Counted from the first letter of the stretch, positions 51,967-61,030 are shown. The stretch is 64,000 bases of DNA from Pseudomonas sp. MF4836 (GCF_002018875.1 NZ_MVOL01000013.1:155165-219164); one strand, 5' to 3'. A program made the numbers and translations. Notes: generated by a model from the sequence alone, not told the origin.

Positions 51967-52201
51967 GGTTGTATCCCGAAAAGACTACACGGTGGTGTTT
52001 TGGTTTTCTTATGAGGCCTGTTGCCGGGCCATTTCAAGCTGGCGATGCGCCATTGATTTGGCGCCAGCTTAACAGACGGATCTCGCTCAAATTAAGATAT
52101 TTCCGAGTGACAGCCGCGGGTGCCGATGAATCGTCAGCACGCTGCCGTTTCAGGCCCCTGTGCTAAGCTGGCGACCCTTTTTTAGCAGTGGAGTCTTGGC
52201 C

Positions 52202-52624
52202 ATGAAGGCACGCATCCAATGGGCAGGCGAAGCCATGTTCCTCGGTGAATCGGGCAGCGGGCATGTGGTGGTAATGGATGGCCCGCCGGAAGCCGGTGGC
52301 CGCAACCTGGGCGTTCGCCCTATGGAAATGCTCCTGCTCGGCGTGGGCGGTTGCAGCAACTTCGATGTGGTCAGCATTCTCAAGAAGTCTCGGCAGGCCG
52401 TTGAAAGCTGCGAAGCCTTCCTCGAAGCCGAGCGCGCCACCGAAGACCCCAAGGTGTTTACCAAGATCCACATGCACTTTGTGGTCAAGGGCCGCGGGCT
52501 CAAGGAAGCCCAGGTCAAGCGCGCCATCGAGCTGTCGGCCGAAAAGTATTGCTCGGCATCGATCATGCTTGGCGCTGCCGGCGTAGCCATTACTCACGAT
52601 TACGAAATCGTCGAGCTGGGTTGA
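52202..52624 (+). CDS. OsmC-like protein (YhfA type)
   Basis: The 140-residue protein is of the OsmC/Ohr fold. Two cysteines are visible, in GVGGCSNFDVVSIL and EKYCSASIML, at the places where Ohr/OsmC peroxidatic pairs sit, so hydroperoxide reduction is possible. The YhfA branch is not well characterised. The start is ATG 52202 (MKARIQWAGEAMF) behind GGAG. It is divergent from vfr, like yhfA beside crp in E. coli. Confidence 0.88.
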   Translation: MKARIQWAGEAMFLGESGSGHVVVMDGPPEAGGRNLGVRPMEMLLLGVGGCSNFDVVSILKKSRQAVESCEAFLEAERATEDPKVFTKIHMHFVVKGRGLKEAQVKRAIELSAEKYCSASIMLGAAGVAITHDYEIVELG

Positions 52625-52637
52625 ATCGACATTCAAC
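52620..52637. promoter_or_regulatory. Perfect inverted repeat at the end of the OsmC-like gene
   Basis: GTTGAAT and ATTCAAC separated by CGAC form a perfect 7-bp dyad overlapping the TGA stop. There is no U-tract. It could be an operator for speD, whose start is 240 bases downstream, or a small hairpin. A CATAAT -10 (52684-52689) with TGGCGA 17 bases upstream is the nearest promoter candidate for speD. Confidence 0.35.
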
Positions 52638-52863
52638 TATCATAAAAGCGGCGCAGACTCTGGCGATCACTGGCTGAGGTCTGCATAATGCGCCACTTTT
52701 TTCAGGGCAGTGATCGGTTAATCAACAGGTCACGCGCCCGAACAGACAACCAAAATCGCCATCGCGAAGAGGTGTTAACCGTCCTACGCAGCTGCGTCGT
52801 TCGCATCTGACGGGCATGCTTGATCACGCGGCCGTGCCGCAATACACAGAGAGTTTTCAAACG

Positions 52864-53658
52864 GTGAAAAGCAAACTCAAGCTCCATGGGTTCAATAACC
52901 TGACAAAGACCTTGAGCTTCAACATCTATGACATCTGCTATGCGGAAACCCCGCAGGACCAGCAGGCCTATGTCGAATACATCAACCAGATGTACGACGC
53001 GGAACGCCTGACGCAGATCCTCACGGAAGTTGTCGATATCATTGGTGCCAATATCCTGAACATCGCCCGTCAGGATTACGATCCCCAAGGTGCCAGCGTG
53101 ACCATTCTGATCTCGGAAGAGCCGGTAACGCCTACCGAGAGCCAGATCGAAGAGTCCCCAGGCCCGTTGCCTGAAATTATCCTGGCCCACCTCGACAAGA
53201 GCCACATCACGGTGCACACCTACCCGGAGATCCATCCGGTGGACGGTATTGCAACTTTCCGTGTGGATATCGATGTGTCGACTTGCGGGGTCATTTCACC
53301 GCTTAAAGCCCTCAACTTCCTCATTCACCAGTTCGAGTCGGACATCGTGACCGTGGATTACCGCGTGCGGGGTTTCACCCGTGACGTCGAAGGCAAGAAG
53401 CACTTCATCGACCACGAGATCAACTCGATCCAGAACTACTTGTCCGAAGACACCCGCGACGGTTACCAGATGACCGATGTGAATGTGTACCAGGAGAATA
53501 TGTTCCACACCAAGATGCTGCTGAAGAACTTCGAACTGGATAACTACCTGTTCGGCGACGCCACCAGCAACCTGTCCACCGAGCAGCGTGCCCAGGTGAC
53601 AGAGCGTGTGAAGCACGAAATGCTGGAAATCTTCTACGCGCGCAACATGCCGAGCTGA
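52864..53658 (+). CDS. speD: S-adenosylmethionine decarboxylase proenzyme
   Basis: SpeD decarboxylates S-adenosylmethionine to the aminopropyl donor for spermidine. The 264-residue product from GTG 52864 (MKSKLKLHGFNNLTKTLSFNIYDICYAE) has the length and N-terminus of the E. coli enzyme; the longer frame from 52816 does not. The self-cleavage site is Lys112-Ser113 in LDKSHITVHTYPE, which produces the pyruvoyl cofactor. A strong terminator follows. speE is not in view. Confidence 0.96.
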   Translation: MKSKLKLHGFNNLTKTLSFNIYDICYAETPQDQQAYVEYINQMYDAERLTQILTEVVDIIGANILNIARQDYDPQGASVTILISEEPVTPTESQIEESPGPLPEIILAHLDKSHITVHTYPEIHPVDGIATFRVDIDVSTCGVISPLKALNFLIHQFESDIVTVDYRVRGFTRDVEGKKHFIDHEINSIQNYLSEDTRDGYQMTDVNVYQENMFHTKMLLKNFELDNYLFGDATSNLSTEQRAQVTERVKHEMLEIFYARNMPS

Positions 53659-53672
53659 TTTTCAGGCAAAAG

Positions 53673-53700
53673 AAAGGGCGCTGAGATAGCGCCCTTTTTT
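53673..53700 (+). terminator. speD terminator
   Basis: A stem of about 10 bp (AAAGGGCGCT/AGCGCCCTTT) with a 5-base loop is followed by a T-run, 15 bases after the speD stop. It also lies just beyond the end of the convergent coq7. Confidence 0.92.
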
Positions 53701-53719
53701 GTGCCTGCGATTTACCGCG

Positions 53720-54367
53720 TCAGATGCGGTAGGTGCTCTTGGTCATGACCTTGGCCAAGAGGCTCATGCCGAACTTTACCGGTGCCGGGAAGCGGAAACC
53801 GCCGGCCTCCAGTGCGCTCTGGGCATGGTGTTCTTCGTCGGTGCGCATTTGTTGCAGGATCGCCCGGGACTTTTCGTCCTCGGCCGGCAATTGCTCCAGG
53901 TGTTCATTCAAGTGCTTGCACACCTGGTCTTCGGTGGCAGCCACGAAACCCAGGCTGACCTTGTCGCTGATCAAGCCGGCGACCGCGCCGATACCGAACG
54001 AAAGGCCGTAGAACAGCGGGTTGAGCACACTGGGGTGGCTGCCCAACTGGCGAATGCGTTGTTCACACCAGGCCAGGTGATCGATTTCCTCTTCGGCGGC
54101 GTGCTCCATGGCCTCGCGCACCTGGGGCAACTTGGCGGTCAGGGCCTGGCCCTGATACAGCGCCTGGGCGCAGACCTCGCCGGTATGGTTGATCCGCATC
54201 AGGCCCGCGACGTGGCGGGTGTCTTCTTCAGTCATCTGCGCATCGGGCTGCACAATGGCTGGCGAAGGGCGATAAGGCTGGCCACTGAAGGGCAGCAGGG
54301 TGCGCATGGCCGTATCGGCTTGCAGCAGCAGACGGTCAATCGGCGAGTAGTGACGTTGGGTAGTCAT
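53720..54367 (-). CDS. coq7: Demethoxyubiquinone hydroxylase Coq7
   Basis: Coq7 is a di-iron monooxygenase for the penultimate hydroxylation in ubiquinone synthesis; it replaces UbiF in pseudomonads. In the 215-residue protein the iron ligands lie in RINHTGEVCAQALY, EEEIDHLAWCEQR and QMRTDEEHHAQSA (two ExxH motifs). It is convergent with speD. No other ubi gene is nearby. Confidence 0.95.
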   Translation of the reverse strand: MTTQRHYSPIDRLLLQADTAMRTLLPFSGQPYRPSPAIVQPDAQMTEEDTRHVAGLMRINHTGEVCAQALYQGQALTAKLPQVREAMEHAAEEEIDHLAWCEQRIRQLGSHPSVLNPLFYGLSFGIGAVAGLISDKVSLGFVAATEDQVCKHLNEHLEQLPAEDEKSRAILQQMRTDEEHHAQSALEAGGFRFPAPVKFGMSLLAKVMTKSTYRI

Positions 54368-54493
54368 GCTTACCTCCGGGAAAAATCACGGCGGCCAGTT
54401 TACCCCAATCGATGGGACGAAACCTGCGCTGGATCAGCGCACCCTCGCCTGAAACAGGCTGAGAGTGCGCCGCAAAAGGGCCAGATAGAGCGA

Positions 54494-54832
54494 TCAGCCC
54501 GGAGGCCAGTTCATCTGGCGCTGGCCAAGTACGTGCATGTGAATGTGATAGACGGTTTGCCCGCCCAGCTCATTGCAGTTCATGACCACACGGAAACCAT
54601 CTTCACAGCCCAGCTCCTTGGCCAGGCGTTGAGCGGTGAACAGAATGTGGCCGGCCAGAGCCTTGTCGTCCTCGGTGAGGTCGTTGAGGGTGCGCACCGG
54701 TTTCTTCGGGATCACCAGAAAGTGCACTGGCGCTTGCGGAGCAATGTCGTGGAAGGCCAGGACCTGGTCGTCCTCGTAAATGATCTTCGCGGGTATTTCT
54801 CTGTTGATGATCTTGGTGAACAGAGTATCCAC
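54494..54832 (-). CDS. HIT family (histidine triad) nucleotide-binding protein
   Basis: The 112-residue protein is of the HINT branch. The histidine triad is in YHIHMHVLG near the C-terminus and the N-terminus is MDTLFTKIINREIPAKIIYEDD. HINT proteins hydrolyse AMP-lysine-type phosphoramidates and dinucleotides. It lies 126 bases behind coq7 on the same strand orientation and separately from the dehydrogenase gene at 54909. Confidence 0.93.
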   Translation of the reverse strand: MDTLFTKIINREIPAKIIYEDDQVLAFHDIAPQAPVHFLVIPKKPVRTLNDLTEDDKALAGHILFTAQRLAKELGCEDGFRVVMNCNELGGQTVYHIHMHVLGQRQMNWPPG

Positions 54833-54908
54833 AGCTGTTTCTCCATTGGGTGGGTCCGGGCTGAGTGTACTCAGGCGACCTGCGTGCGCCCAGCCATTTA
54901 CGTGATGC

Positions 54909-55697
54909 CTAGCGCGGGCAATAGGCCCTGTTGGCGTAGCCGACCAGCTTGCGCGTCAGCCATCGTGAGCCCAGGCGGCTGCTGAATGCCATCCAGCGGT
55001 TCAGGCGGCCGGGAATGATGATCGCGCGATTCTTTTCCATGGCGCGCACGGCATAGAGTGCAACTTCCTCGGGGCTCATCAGCAATTTGCTGGCTTGCAG
55101 CTTTTCAGCGTTCAGTTGGGCGGTGCGAAAGAACGCGGTGCGTGTCGGGCCGGGGCAGAGCACCGAAACCTTGACCGCGCAGTTTTTCAACTCTTCGCGC
55201 AAGCCTTCGGAAAAGTGCAGGACGTAAGCCTTGCTCGCGTAGTAGGTGCTCATCCAGGGGCCGGGATAAAAGGCGGCAACTGAAGCGACATTAAGAATCT
55301 GCCCGCCGCCCAGCAAGGCCATGCTGTTGCCCAGGGCATGGCACAGGCGGGTCAGGGCCAGGATGTTGACTTCAATCAGGTCCTGTTCGGTCATCCAGTC
55401 CTGTGCCAGGAATGGGCCGCTGGTACCCATGCCGGCGCAATTGACCAGCAGATCGATCTGCCGATCGCCTTCTTCGAGTTCCAGCAGAAAGCCCGAGAGA
55501 CGCAGTGGCTCGCCCAGGTCGCACGCGCGAAACAGCACCTCTACGCCAAAGCGCTGGGTCAGTTCAAGGGCGATACTTTCCAACTGATCACGCTGACGGG
55601 CCACCAGAATCAGGTTGCGCCCGCGCCGGGCCAGTGCTTCCGCCAAGGCCAGGCCTATGCCGCTGGAAGCGCCAGTGATCAGAGCGTAACGGGTCAT
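54909..55697 (-). CDS. Short-chain dehydrogenase/reductase
   Basis: The 262-residue classical SDR has the cofactor motif TGASSGIG (about 7-14), NCAGMG, the catalytic Ser in NVASVAAF, and YYASK with Tyr and Lys. The start is taken at MTRYALITGASSG (55697) rather than the upstream ATG at 55721. The C-terminal basic stretch (RLNRWMAFSSRLGSRWLTRKLV) is characteristic of a DltE-like subgroup, possibly membrane associated. The substrate is unknown. Confidence 0.88.
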   Translation of the reverse strand: MTRYALITGASSGIGLALAEALARRGRNLILVARQRDQLESIALELTQRFGVEVLFRACDLGEPLRLSGFLLELEEGDRQIDLLVNCAGMGTSGPFLAQDWMTEQDLIEVNILALTRLCHALGNSMALLGGGQILNVASVAAFYPGPWMSTYYASKAYVLHFSEGLREELKNCAVKVSVLCPGPTRTAFFRTAQLNAEKLQASKLLMSPEEVALYAVRAMEKNRAIIIPGRLNRWMAFSSRLGSRWLTRKLVGYANRAYCPR

Positions 55698-55757
55698 GCA
55701 GTTCTCCATCGCAACGGCCAATGGCCCGCGACAGAGAGGTCGCAGGCTCAGGTACGT

Positions 55758-56687
55758 TTATTCTTCTTCATAGTTTACAGCGGGTGAGGCCGCTTCGGCC
55801 GCGTCTTCATCGCCGGTTGTGTTCTGGCTTTCGCTGTAGCTGGAGCTGCTTTCGCTGTACTCACTGAGCGAACTCAGGCCGCCTGCCACGCCGGCAACGA
55901 TGATCAGGGCGATCAACGCCACCCACATCCACGCCAATGCTTTTACGGCTGTGGTGTTTGGCGGTGGTGGCGGGCCGTAACGGTTGGCGATGTTGCTGCC
56001 GGGGCTGACGACCAGGACCAGTGGGAAGAAGCTGCCCACGATGGGCACAAAGTTGATCAGCCAGAGCCAGCCGGACCAGCCCAGGTCATGCAGACGCTGA
56101 ACACTGATCTGGATGCTGACCACCACGAAGGCCACGAACAGCACAATCGCGACCAGGGCACCAAACCCCATGGCCAACCCTGAAGACTCCGCGGACATCA
56201 GGCTGGCAAAGCCGATCAGGGCGCCGATCCCGACCACCACCATCATCGCCACGGTCAGTACCAGGGTCCAGGCCAGGTAGCGCAGGCGGCCGATACGGCC
56301 CTGGATGCTGAAGACCTTGAGCTCGGAAAACTCTGGCAGCACTTCACCCACGGTGGCCCGGGGTGGGGCGTAGGGCGATTCAGGATTGCTGGCCGCGATC
56401 GGGGCCGCGACGGGGGGCGTGTGTTCGACGTGCGCGAGGTTCAGGTCCAGGGCTTGTTCAGCCTCAATGCGCGCGGCGATCCCGGTGTTGTGCAGGGCTT
56501 CGAGGTAGCGGTCGGCATCGGCTTGGGACAGTTCGCGCTTGAGTACCACCGGCTGGCCGCCGAACAGGGGTTCGATTGCGGCAATGTCGCTCTTGAACAG
56601 CTCGGCGAGCTTTTGCTGAGCGCTGTTTTTTTCGACACCGGGTAACAGGGCGCCATCGAAAACAATCTTGAAGCGGGGTTCGCTCAT
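55758..56687 (-). CDS. DUF805 membrane protein
   Basis: The 309-residue protein has a soluble N-terminal part (about 1-125, with EPLFGGQPVVLKRELSQADADRYLEAL). A DUF805 membrane domain follows (four hydrophobic segments between about 130 and 270, with FSIQGRIGRLRYLAW and QRLHDLGWSGWLWLI). The C-terminal tail is rich in Ser, Glu and Asp. The N-terminal extension is absent from small DUF805 proteins. The function is unknown. It has no close operon partner. Confidence 0.82.
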   Translation of the reverse strand: MSEPRFKIVFDGALLPGVEKNSAQQKLAELFKSDIAAIEPLFGGQPVVLKRELSQADADRYLEALHNTGIAARIEAEQALDLNLAHVEHTPPVAAPIAASNPESPYAPPRATVGEVLPEFSELKVFSIQGRIGRLRYLAWTLVLTVAMMVVVGIGALIGFASLMSAESSGLAMGFGALVAIVLFVAFVVVSIQISVQRLHDLGWSGWLWLINFVPIVGSFFPLVLVVSPGSNIANRYGPPPPPNTTAVKALAWMWVALIALIIVAGVAGGLSSLSEYSESSSSYSESQNTTGDEDAAEAASPAVNYEEE

Positions 56688-56779
56688 AGGGGCATCCTTG
56701 TCATCTGAAATGAAGGCTTACATAAAGGTCAGCAGTTTAAGGCCAGCTACCCGTGGCTGGCTAACAAACCTCAGACATT

Positions 56780-57748
56780 TCAGCGTGGCCAACGTTTCGG
56801 CAGTTGGCTCGCCTGCTCAAGCGCCTGGCGGTACTCGGCATCCAGGCGTGCAATCAATTGGTCGACACTGGGCAGATCGTGGATCTCGCCTACCCCTTGA
56901 CCCGCAGACCACACGGTTTTCCAGGCTTTGGCCTCGTCGCTGACGGGTTTGAGCTTGGAGCCGAAGTTGACCTCGCCCTTGCCTTGCAGGGCGGCGAGGT
57001 CGAAACCTGCATTCTCCAGGCTCTGACGCATAAAGCTGGCGGGAACCCCGGACACTGCGGCGGTGTGCACAATATCGGCGGCTCGGGAGCTCAGCAGCAT
57101 CTCTTTATAGGCATCCGGGGCGTGGCTTTCCGTGGTGCCGATGAAACGGGTGCCGAAGTAAGCCAGGTCCGCGCCTAGCAACTGTGCGGCGAGCACCTCG
57201 TGGCCGTGGTTCAGGCAACCAGCGAGCAACAGGGTCTTGTCGAAGAACTGGCGGATCTCCGCGATCAGCGAGAAGGGACTCCAGGTGCCGGCGTGGCCCC
57301 CCGCGCCGGCGGCCACTGCAATCAGTCCGTCGACCCCGGCCTCGGCTGCCTTCTCCGCATGGCGACGCGTGGTGACGTCATGGAACACCAGGCCACCATA
57401 GCTGTGCACCGCGTCGACCAATTCCTTCACGGCGCCCAGGCTGGTAATGACGATCGGCACCTTGTGCTCGATGCAAATCTCCAGGTCGGCCTGCAATCTC
57501 GGGTTGCTGTTATGCACGATCAGGTTGACGGCATAGGGCGCGGGATTTTCCAGTGTCGCCAGCCCCGCTTCGATTTCCTCGAGCCAGGCCTTGAACCCGC
57601 TGCTTTCACGCTGGTTCAGCGCCGGAAAGCTGCCGACCACGCCATTACGGCAGCAAGCCAGGACCAATTGCGGGTTGGAAATCAGGAACATGGGCGCCAC
57701 GACCACAGGCAGGCGCAGGCGTTGTTCGAGCAGAGCAGGCAGCGACAT
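56780..57748 (-). CDS. Nitronate monooxygenase-like flavoprotein
   Basis: The 322-residue TIM barrel is of the NMO/2-nitropropane dioxygenase family. It has PVVVAPMFLISNPQLVLAC at the N-terminus, the FMN-binding GVDGLIAVAAGAGGHAGTWSP and GADLAYFGTRFIGTTES. The usual catalytic His is in GGHAG. Typical members oxidise propionate-3-nitronate or related nitronates with FMN and oxygen. It lies 33 bases upstream of no close partner; the HemJ-like gene at 57782 is on the same strand ahead of it and may be cotranscribed. Confidence 0.85.
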   Translation of the reverse strand: MSLPALLEQRLRLPVVVAPMFLISNPQLVLACCRNGVVGSFPALNQRESSGFKAWLEEIEAGLATLENPAPYAVNLIVHNSNPRLQADLEICIEHKVPIVITSLGAVKELVDAVHSYGGLVFHDVTTRRHAEKAAEAGVDGLIAVAAGAGGHAGTWSPFSLIAEIRQFFDKTLLLAGCLNHGHEVLAAQLLGADLAYFGTRFIGTTESHAPDAYKEMLLSSRAADIVHTAAVSGVPASFMRQSLENAGFDLAALQGKGEVNFGSKLKPVSDEAKAWKTVWSAGQGVGEIHDLPSVDQLIARLDAEYRQALEQASQLPKRWPR

Positions 57749-57781
57749 TGGAAGTACCCCGGTTAATGACGTCTGTAGAGG

Positions 57782-58213
57782 TTAGAACGGTCGTACAACA
57801 ACCAAAATTACAATAGCCAGCAATATCAGAACGGGTACTTCATTGAACCAGCGATAAAAGACATGGCTGCGGGTGTTTTCGCCACGGGCAAAACGTTTCA
57901 CTTGCGCGCCGCACATGTGGTGGTAGCCGATCAGGATCACCACCAGGGTCAACTTGGCGTGCATCCAGCCACCCTGGCCGAAGTAGGCGCTGGGGTTGAG
58001 GCTCAGCAGCCAGATGCCGAACACCAGGGTCGCGACCATCGCCGGGCCCATGATCCCGCGATACAGCTTGCGCTCCATGAGGCTGAAGCGCTCCTTGCTC
58101 ACGGTGTCCTCGCTTTGGGCGTGGTAGACAAACAGTCGTGGCAGATAGAACAGGCCGGCAAACCAGCAGACCACACTGACGATATGAAAAGCTTTGAGCC
58201 ATAGATAAAGCAT
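57782..58213 (-). CDS. hemJ: Protoporphyrinogen oxidase HemJ-like membrane protein
   Basis: The 143-residue protein has four predicted helices and the conserved HemJ features FHIVSVVCWFAGLFYLPRLFVYH, with an invariant His in helix 1, RKLYRGIMGPAM and GWMHAKLTLV. HemJ oxidises protoporphyrinogen IX in the inner membrane of bacteria that lack HemG and HemY. It is divergent from argC with about 135 bases between the start codons. Confidence 0.9.
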   Translation of the reverse strand: MLYLWLKAFHIVSVVCWFAGLFYLPRLFVYHAQSEDTVSKERFSLMERKLYRGIMGPAMVATLVFGIWLLSLNPSAYFGQGGWMHAKLTLVVILIGYHHMCGAQVKRFARGENTRSHVFYRWFNEVPVLILLAIVILVVVRPF

Positions 58214-58348
58214 TTTTAGTTATTCCCAGGTTCACGGTAGGCGAGATAGTAGAGGGTAGAGCGTCCGCACGTCACCTTGACGGTTGTCGCAGGGCAGGGC
58301 GCGCCCTATCATCGACGGCTTTCCAGTGGGTTCGTTGAGGGCAGGTAT

Positions 58349-59383
58349 ATGGTCAAGGTCGGTATCGTCGGCGGCACGGGTTACACCGGTGTCGAATTGC
58401 TGCGTCTATTGGCACAGCACCCGCAGGCGCAAGTGGAAGTCATTACTTCGCGATCCGAGGCCGGGCTGGCTGTAGCCGATCTGTACCCCAACCTGCGAGG
58501 CCACTATGACGGCCTGGAATTCAGCGTGCCGGATATCAACACCCTGGGCGCCTGCGACGTAGTGTTTTTCGCGACGCCCCATGGCGTAGCCCACGCGCTG
58601 GCCGGTGAGTTGCTGGCGGCCGGGACCAAGGTCATCGATCTGTCGGCCGATTTCCGTCTGCAGGATGCCGAGGAGTGGGCCAAGTGGTACGGCCAGCCCC
58701 ACGGTGCGCCCGAGTTGCTGGGCGAAGCGGTCTACGGACTGCCGGAAGTCAATCGCGAGCAGATCAGGAACGCCCGCCTGATTGCCGTACCAGGTTGCTA
58801 TCCGACGGCGACCCAGCTGGGTTTCCTGCCGTTGCTGGAAGCCGGCCTTGCCGATAGCTCCCGCCTGATTGCCGACTGCAAATCCGGGGTCAGCGGTGCC
58901 GGTCGCGGCGCCAGCGTTGGTTCCCTGTATTCAGAAACCTCGGAAAGCATGAAAGCCTACGCCGTCAAAGGCCATCGCCACCTGCCGGAAATTCGCCAGG
59001 GCCTGCGCCGGTCAGCAGGCCAGGATGTGGGCCTGACGTTTGTCCCGCACCTGACGCCGATGATTCGCGGCATTCACTCCACGCTTTATGCAACCGTGGT
59101 CGACAGGTCGGTCGATTTGCAGGCACTGTTCGAAAAGCGCTATGCCAACGAGCCTTTCGTGGATGTGATGCCCGCGGGCAGCCACCCGGAAACGCGCAGT
59201 GTGCGCGGCGCCAACGTCTGCCGGATTGCCGTGCATCGGCCGCAGGACGGCGACCTGGTGGTGGTGTTGTCGGTGATCGATAACCTGGTCAAGGGCGCAT
59301 CTGGCCAGGCAGTGCAGAACCTCAACATCATGTTCGGTCTGGATGAGCGTTTGGGCCTGTCCCACGCCGGCATGTTGCCGTAA
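58349..59383 (+). CDS. argC: N-acetyl-gamma-glutamyl-phosphate reductase ArgC
   Basis: ArgC reduces N-acetylglutamyl-phosphate to the semialdehyde in arginine synthesis. The 344-residue protein from ATG 58349 begins MVKVGIVGGTGYTGVELL, with the NADP-binding motif. It has the catalytic Cys150 in VPGCYPTATQL and RSVRGANVCRI near the end. The frame extension upstream of 58349 is not conserved. It stands alone as a transcription unit. Confidence 0.96.
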   Translation: MVKVGIVGGTGYTGVELLRLLAQHPQAQVEVITSRSEAGLAVADLYPNLRGHYDGLEFSVPDINTLGACDVVFFATPHGVAHALAGELLAAGTKVIDLSADFRLQDAEEWAKWYGQPHGAPELLGEAVYGLPEVNREQIRNARLIAVPGCYPTATQLGFLPLLEAGLADSSRLIADCKSGVSGAGRGASVGSLYSETSESMKAYAVKGHRHLPEIRQGLRRSAGQDVGLTFVPHLTPMIRGIHSTLYATVVDRSVDLQALFEKRYANEPFVDVMPAGSHPETRSVRGANVCRIAVHRPQDGDLVVVLSVIDNLVKGASGQAVQNLNIMFGLDERLGLSHAGMLP

Positions 59384-59406
59384 CTGCACAGGGCATCCAA
59401 GCGGTC

Positions 59407-59434
59407 GGCTTGTAGCTTCAGGCTTGCCGCTGCT
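59407..59434. repeat. Degenerate intergenic repeat half-element
   Basis: GGCTTGTAGCTTCAGGCTTG and the following CCGCTGC resemble the right arm of the repeat at 18045-18071 (CTTGTAGCT, GCTTGC and GCTGC in the same order and spacing). It lies between argC and erpA. This is a visual match only. Confidence 0.4.
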
Positions 59435-59444
59435 CCGCTAATAG

Positions 59445-59474
59445 TTGACCGCTTTTCTAGGAGAAGCGGATAAT
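59445..59474 (+). promoter_or_regulatory. erpA sigma-70 promoter with a dyad in the spacer
   Basis: TTGACC (59445) and GATAAT (59469) are separated by 18 bases, about 50 bases before the erpA start. A dyad CCGCTTTTCT/AGAAGCGG (59449-59469; 8 of 10 positions symmetric around 59459) fills the spacer exactly, a position suited to a repressor or spacer-binding activator. Iron-sulfur genes are often controlled by IscR, but the dyad does not match a known IscR box. Confidence 0.6.
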
Positions 59475-59521
59475 GCCCGTCATCACGCATTATGGCGGCG
59501 TAACGCCGGGAGATAGTCAGC

Positions 59522-59872
59522 ATGAGCGTCGAATCCTTCACCCCCACGGCTTTGCAATTCACCCACGGTGCTGCGCACAAGGTGAAGAGCCTGGTCGATG
59601 AAGAGGGTAATGATCGCTTGAAGCTGCGCGTATTCGTTACGGGCGGCGGTTGTTCAGGGTTTCAATACGGTTTCACTTTCGATGAGGAAGTGGCCGATGA
59701 CGACACCATCGTCGAGCGCGAAGGTGTGAGTCTGGTGGTTGATCCGATGAGTTTCCAATACCTGGCGGGTGCCGAGGTGGATTACCAGGAAGGTCTGGAG
59801 GGCTCGCGTTTCGTGATCAAGAACCCGAATGCCAGCACCACCTGTGGTTGCGGTTCATCGTTCTCGATCTGA
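59522..59872 (+). CDS. erpA: Iron-sulfur cluster insertion protein ErpA
   Basis: ErpA is an A-type carrier that delivers Fe-S clusters, for example to the isoprenoid enzymes IspG and IspH. The 116-residue protein has the three conserved cysteines: one in VTGGGCSGFQYGF and two in the C-terminal TTCGCGSSFSI. Length and start match the family. It has its own promoter and ends at a terminator in front of the convergent anmK. Confidence 0.96.
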   Translation: MSVESFTPTALQFTHGAAHKVKSLVDEEGNDRLKLRVFVTGGGCSGFQYGFTFDEEVADDDTIVEREGVSLVVDPMSFQYLAGAEVDYQEGLEGSRFVIKNPNASTTCGCGSSFSI

Positions 59873-59892
59873 TCCGATTTAAGGTTTTACTC

Positions 59893-59926
59893 AACGCCGC
59901 ATAGCTTCAAGGCCTTGCGGCGTTTT
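59893..59926 (+). terminator. erpA terminator
   Basis: The 9-bp stem AACGCCGCA/TGCGGCGTT with a 14-base loop is followed by TTG and starts about 20 bases after the erpA stop. It separates erpA from the convergent anmK. Confidence 0.78.
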
Positions 59927-59938
59927 GCTGTCTGGCGA

Positions 59939-61030
59939 TCAGGCCGGGTAGATCGCGCCCAGTACTCGCAGGCCATGGGCGCCAGTGACGCTCGGTCGGT
60001 TGGCGGCAATACCCTCAAGACAGCAATGAGCCAGCCAGGCGAAAGCCATGGCCTCGACCCAATCCGGGTCCACGCCATGGGTCGCGGTACTGGCCACCTT
60101 GCTGTGAGGGAGCAACTGGGCCAGGCGGTTCATCAGGGCGGAGTTATGAGCGCCGCCGCCGCAGACCAGCAGCTCCTGGGTGGCCGGCTGGGCGGCTTGC
60201 AGTGACTCGGCGATGGTCAGCGCGGTGAGTTCGAGCAGGGTTGCTTGCACGTTTTCCGGCGCAAAGGCTGGCAATGTGGCGAGATGCTGTTGCAACCATG
60301 GCAGATTGAACACTTCGCGGCCGGTGCTTTTTGGGCCCTGGGTGGCAAAGAAAGGATCGCTCAATAGCGTCTTCAGCAAGCTGGCTTCGACGTTACCGCT
60401 GGCAGCCCATCTGCCGTCCCGATCAAAGTTATCCCCACGCTGGGAGTGGATCCACGCATCCAGCAGCACGTTGCCTGGGCCGCAGTCGAATCCGGCCACC
60501 GGCTTGTCGCGTTCTATAAGGCTCAGGTTGCTGAAGCCGCCCACATTCAGCACCGCACGCTGGCCGGCGCGCTGCTCGAACAGTGCTTCGTGAAAGGCCG
60601 GGACTAGCGGGGCGCCTTGCCCGCCTGCAGCCACGTCGCGGCTACGAAAGTCGCTGACTACGGTGATCCCGGTCAGCTCTGTCAGCAGCGCCGGGTTACC
60701 GATCTGCACCGTAAACCCCCGAGCGGGTTCGTGGCGAATGGTTTGCCCATGGCTGCCAATCGCTCGAATGCTGTCGGGTTTCAATTGCTGCTTTTCGAGA
60801 AGACTGTGAATGCCCTGTGCGGCCAGCCGGACCCAGTGTTGTTGGGCGATGGCTGAACGGGCAATCTCATCGGGGCCGCTGGCGCACAAAGCCAAGAGCT
60901 CGGCGCGCAGGGATTCAGGCATGGGGATGTAATGGGTGGCGAGCAGTTTGATCGCCGGGCTCTGTTCAATCAGTGCGATGTCCAGGCCATCAAGGCTAGT
61001 TCCGGACATCACACCTATATAGAGCACCAT
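59939..61030 (-). CDS. anmK: Anhydro-N-acetylmuramic acid kinase AnmK
   Basis: AnmK opens 1,6-anhydro-MurNAc and phosphorylates it to MurNAc-6-phosphate during cell-wall recycling. The 363-residue ASKHA kinase shows GVMSGTSLDGLDIALI, GSHGQTIRHEP, NVGGFSNLSLI, FDCGPGNVLLDAW and LVCGGGAHNSALM. Its start lies 3 bases after the stop of the M23 peptidase gene, so the two are almost certainly cotranscribed. It complements the AmgK-MurU recycling route encoded at 28 kb. Confidence 0.97.
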   Translation of the reverse strand: MVLYIGVMSGTSLDGLDIALIEQSPAIKLLATHYIPMPESLRAELLALCASGPDEIARSAIAQQHWVRLAAQGIHSLLEKQQLKPDSIRAIGSHGQTIRHEPARGFTVQIGNPALLTELTGITVVSDFRSRDVAAGGQGAPLVPAFHEALFEQRAGQRAVLNVGGFSNLSLIERDKPVAGFDCGPGNVLLDAWIHSQRGDNFDRDGRWAASGNVEASLLKTLLSDPFFATQGPKSTGREVFNLPWLQQHLATLPAFAPENVQATLLELTALTIAESLQAAQPATQELLVCGGGAHNSALMNRLAQLLPHSKVASTATHGVDPDWVEAMAFAWLAHCCLEGIAANRPSVTGAHGLRVLGAIYPA

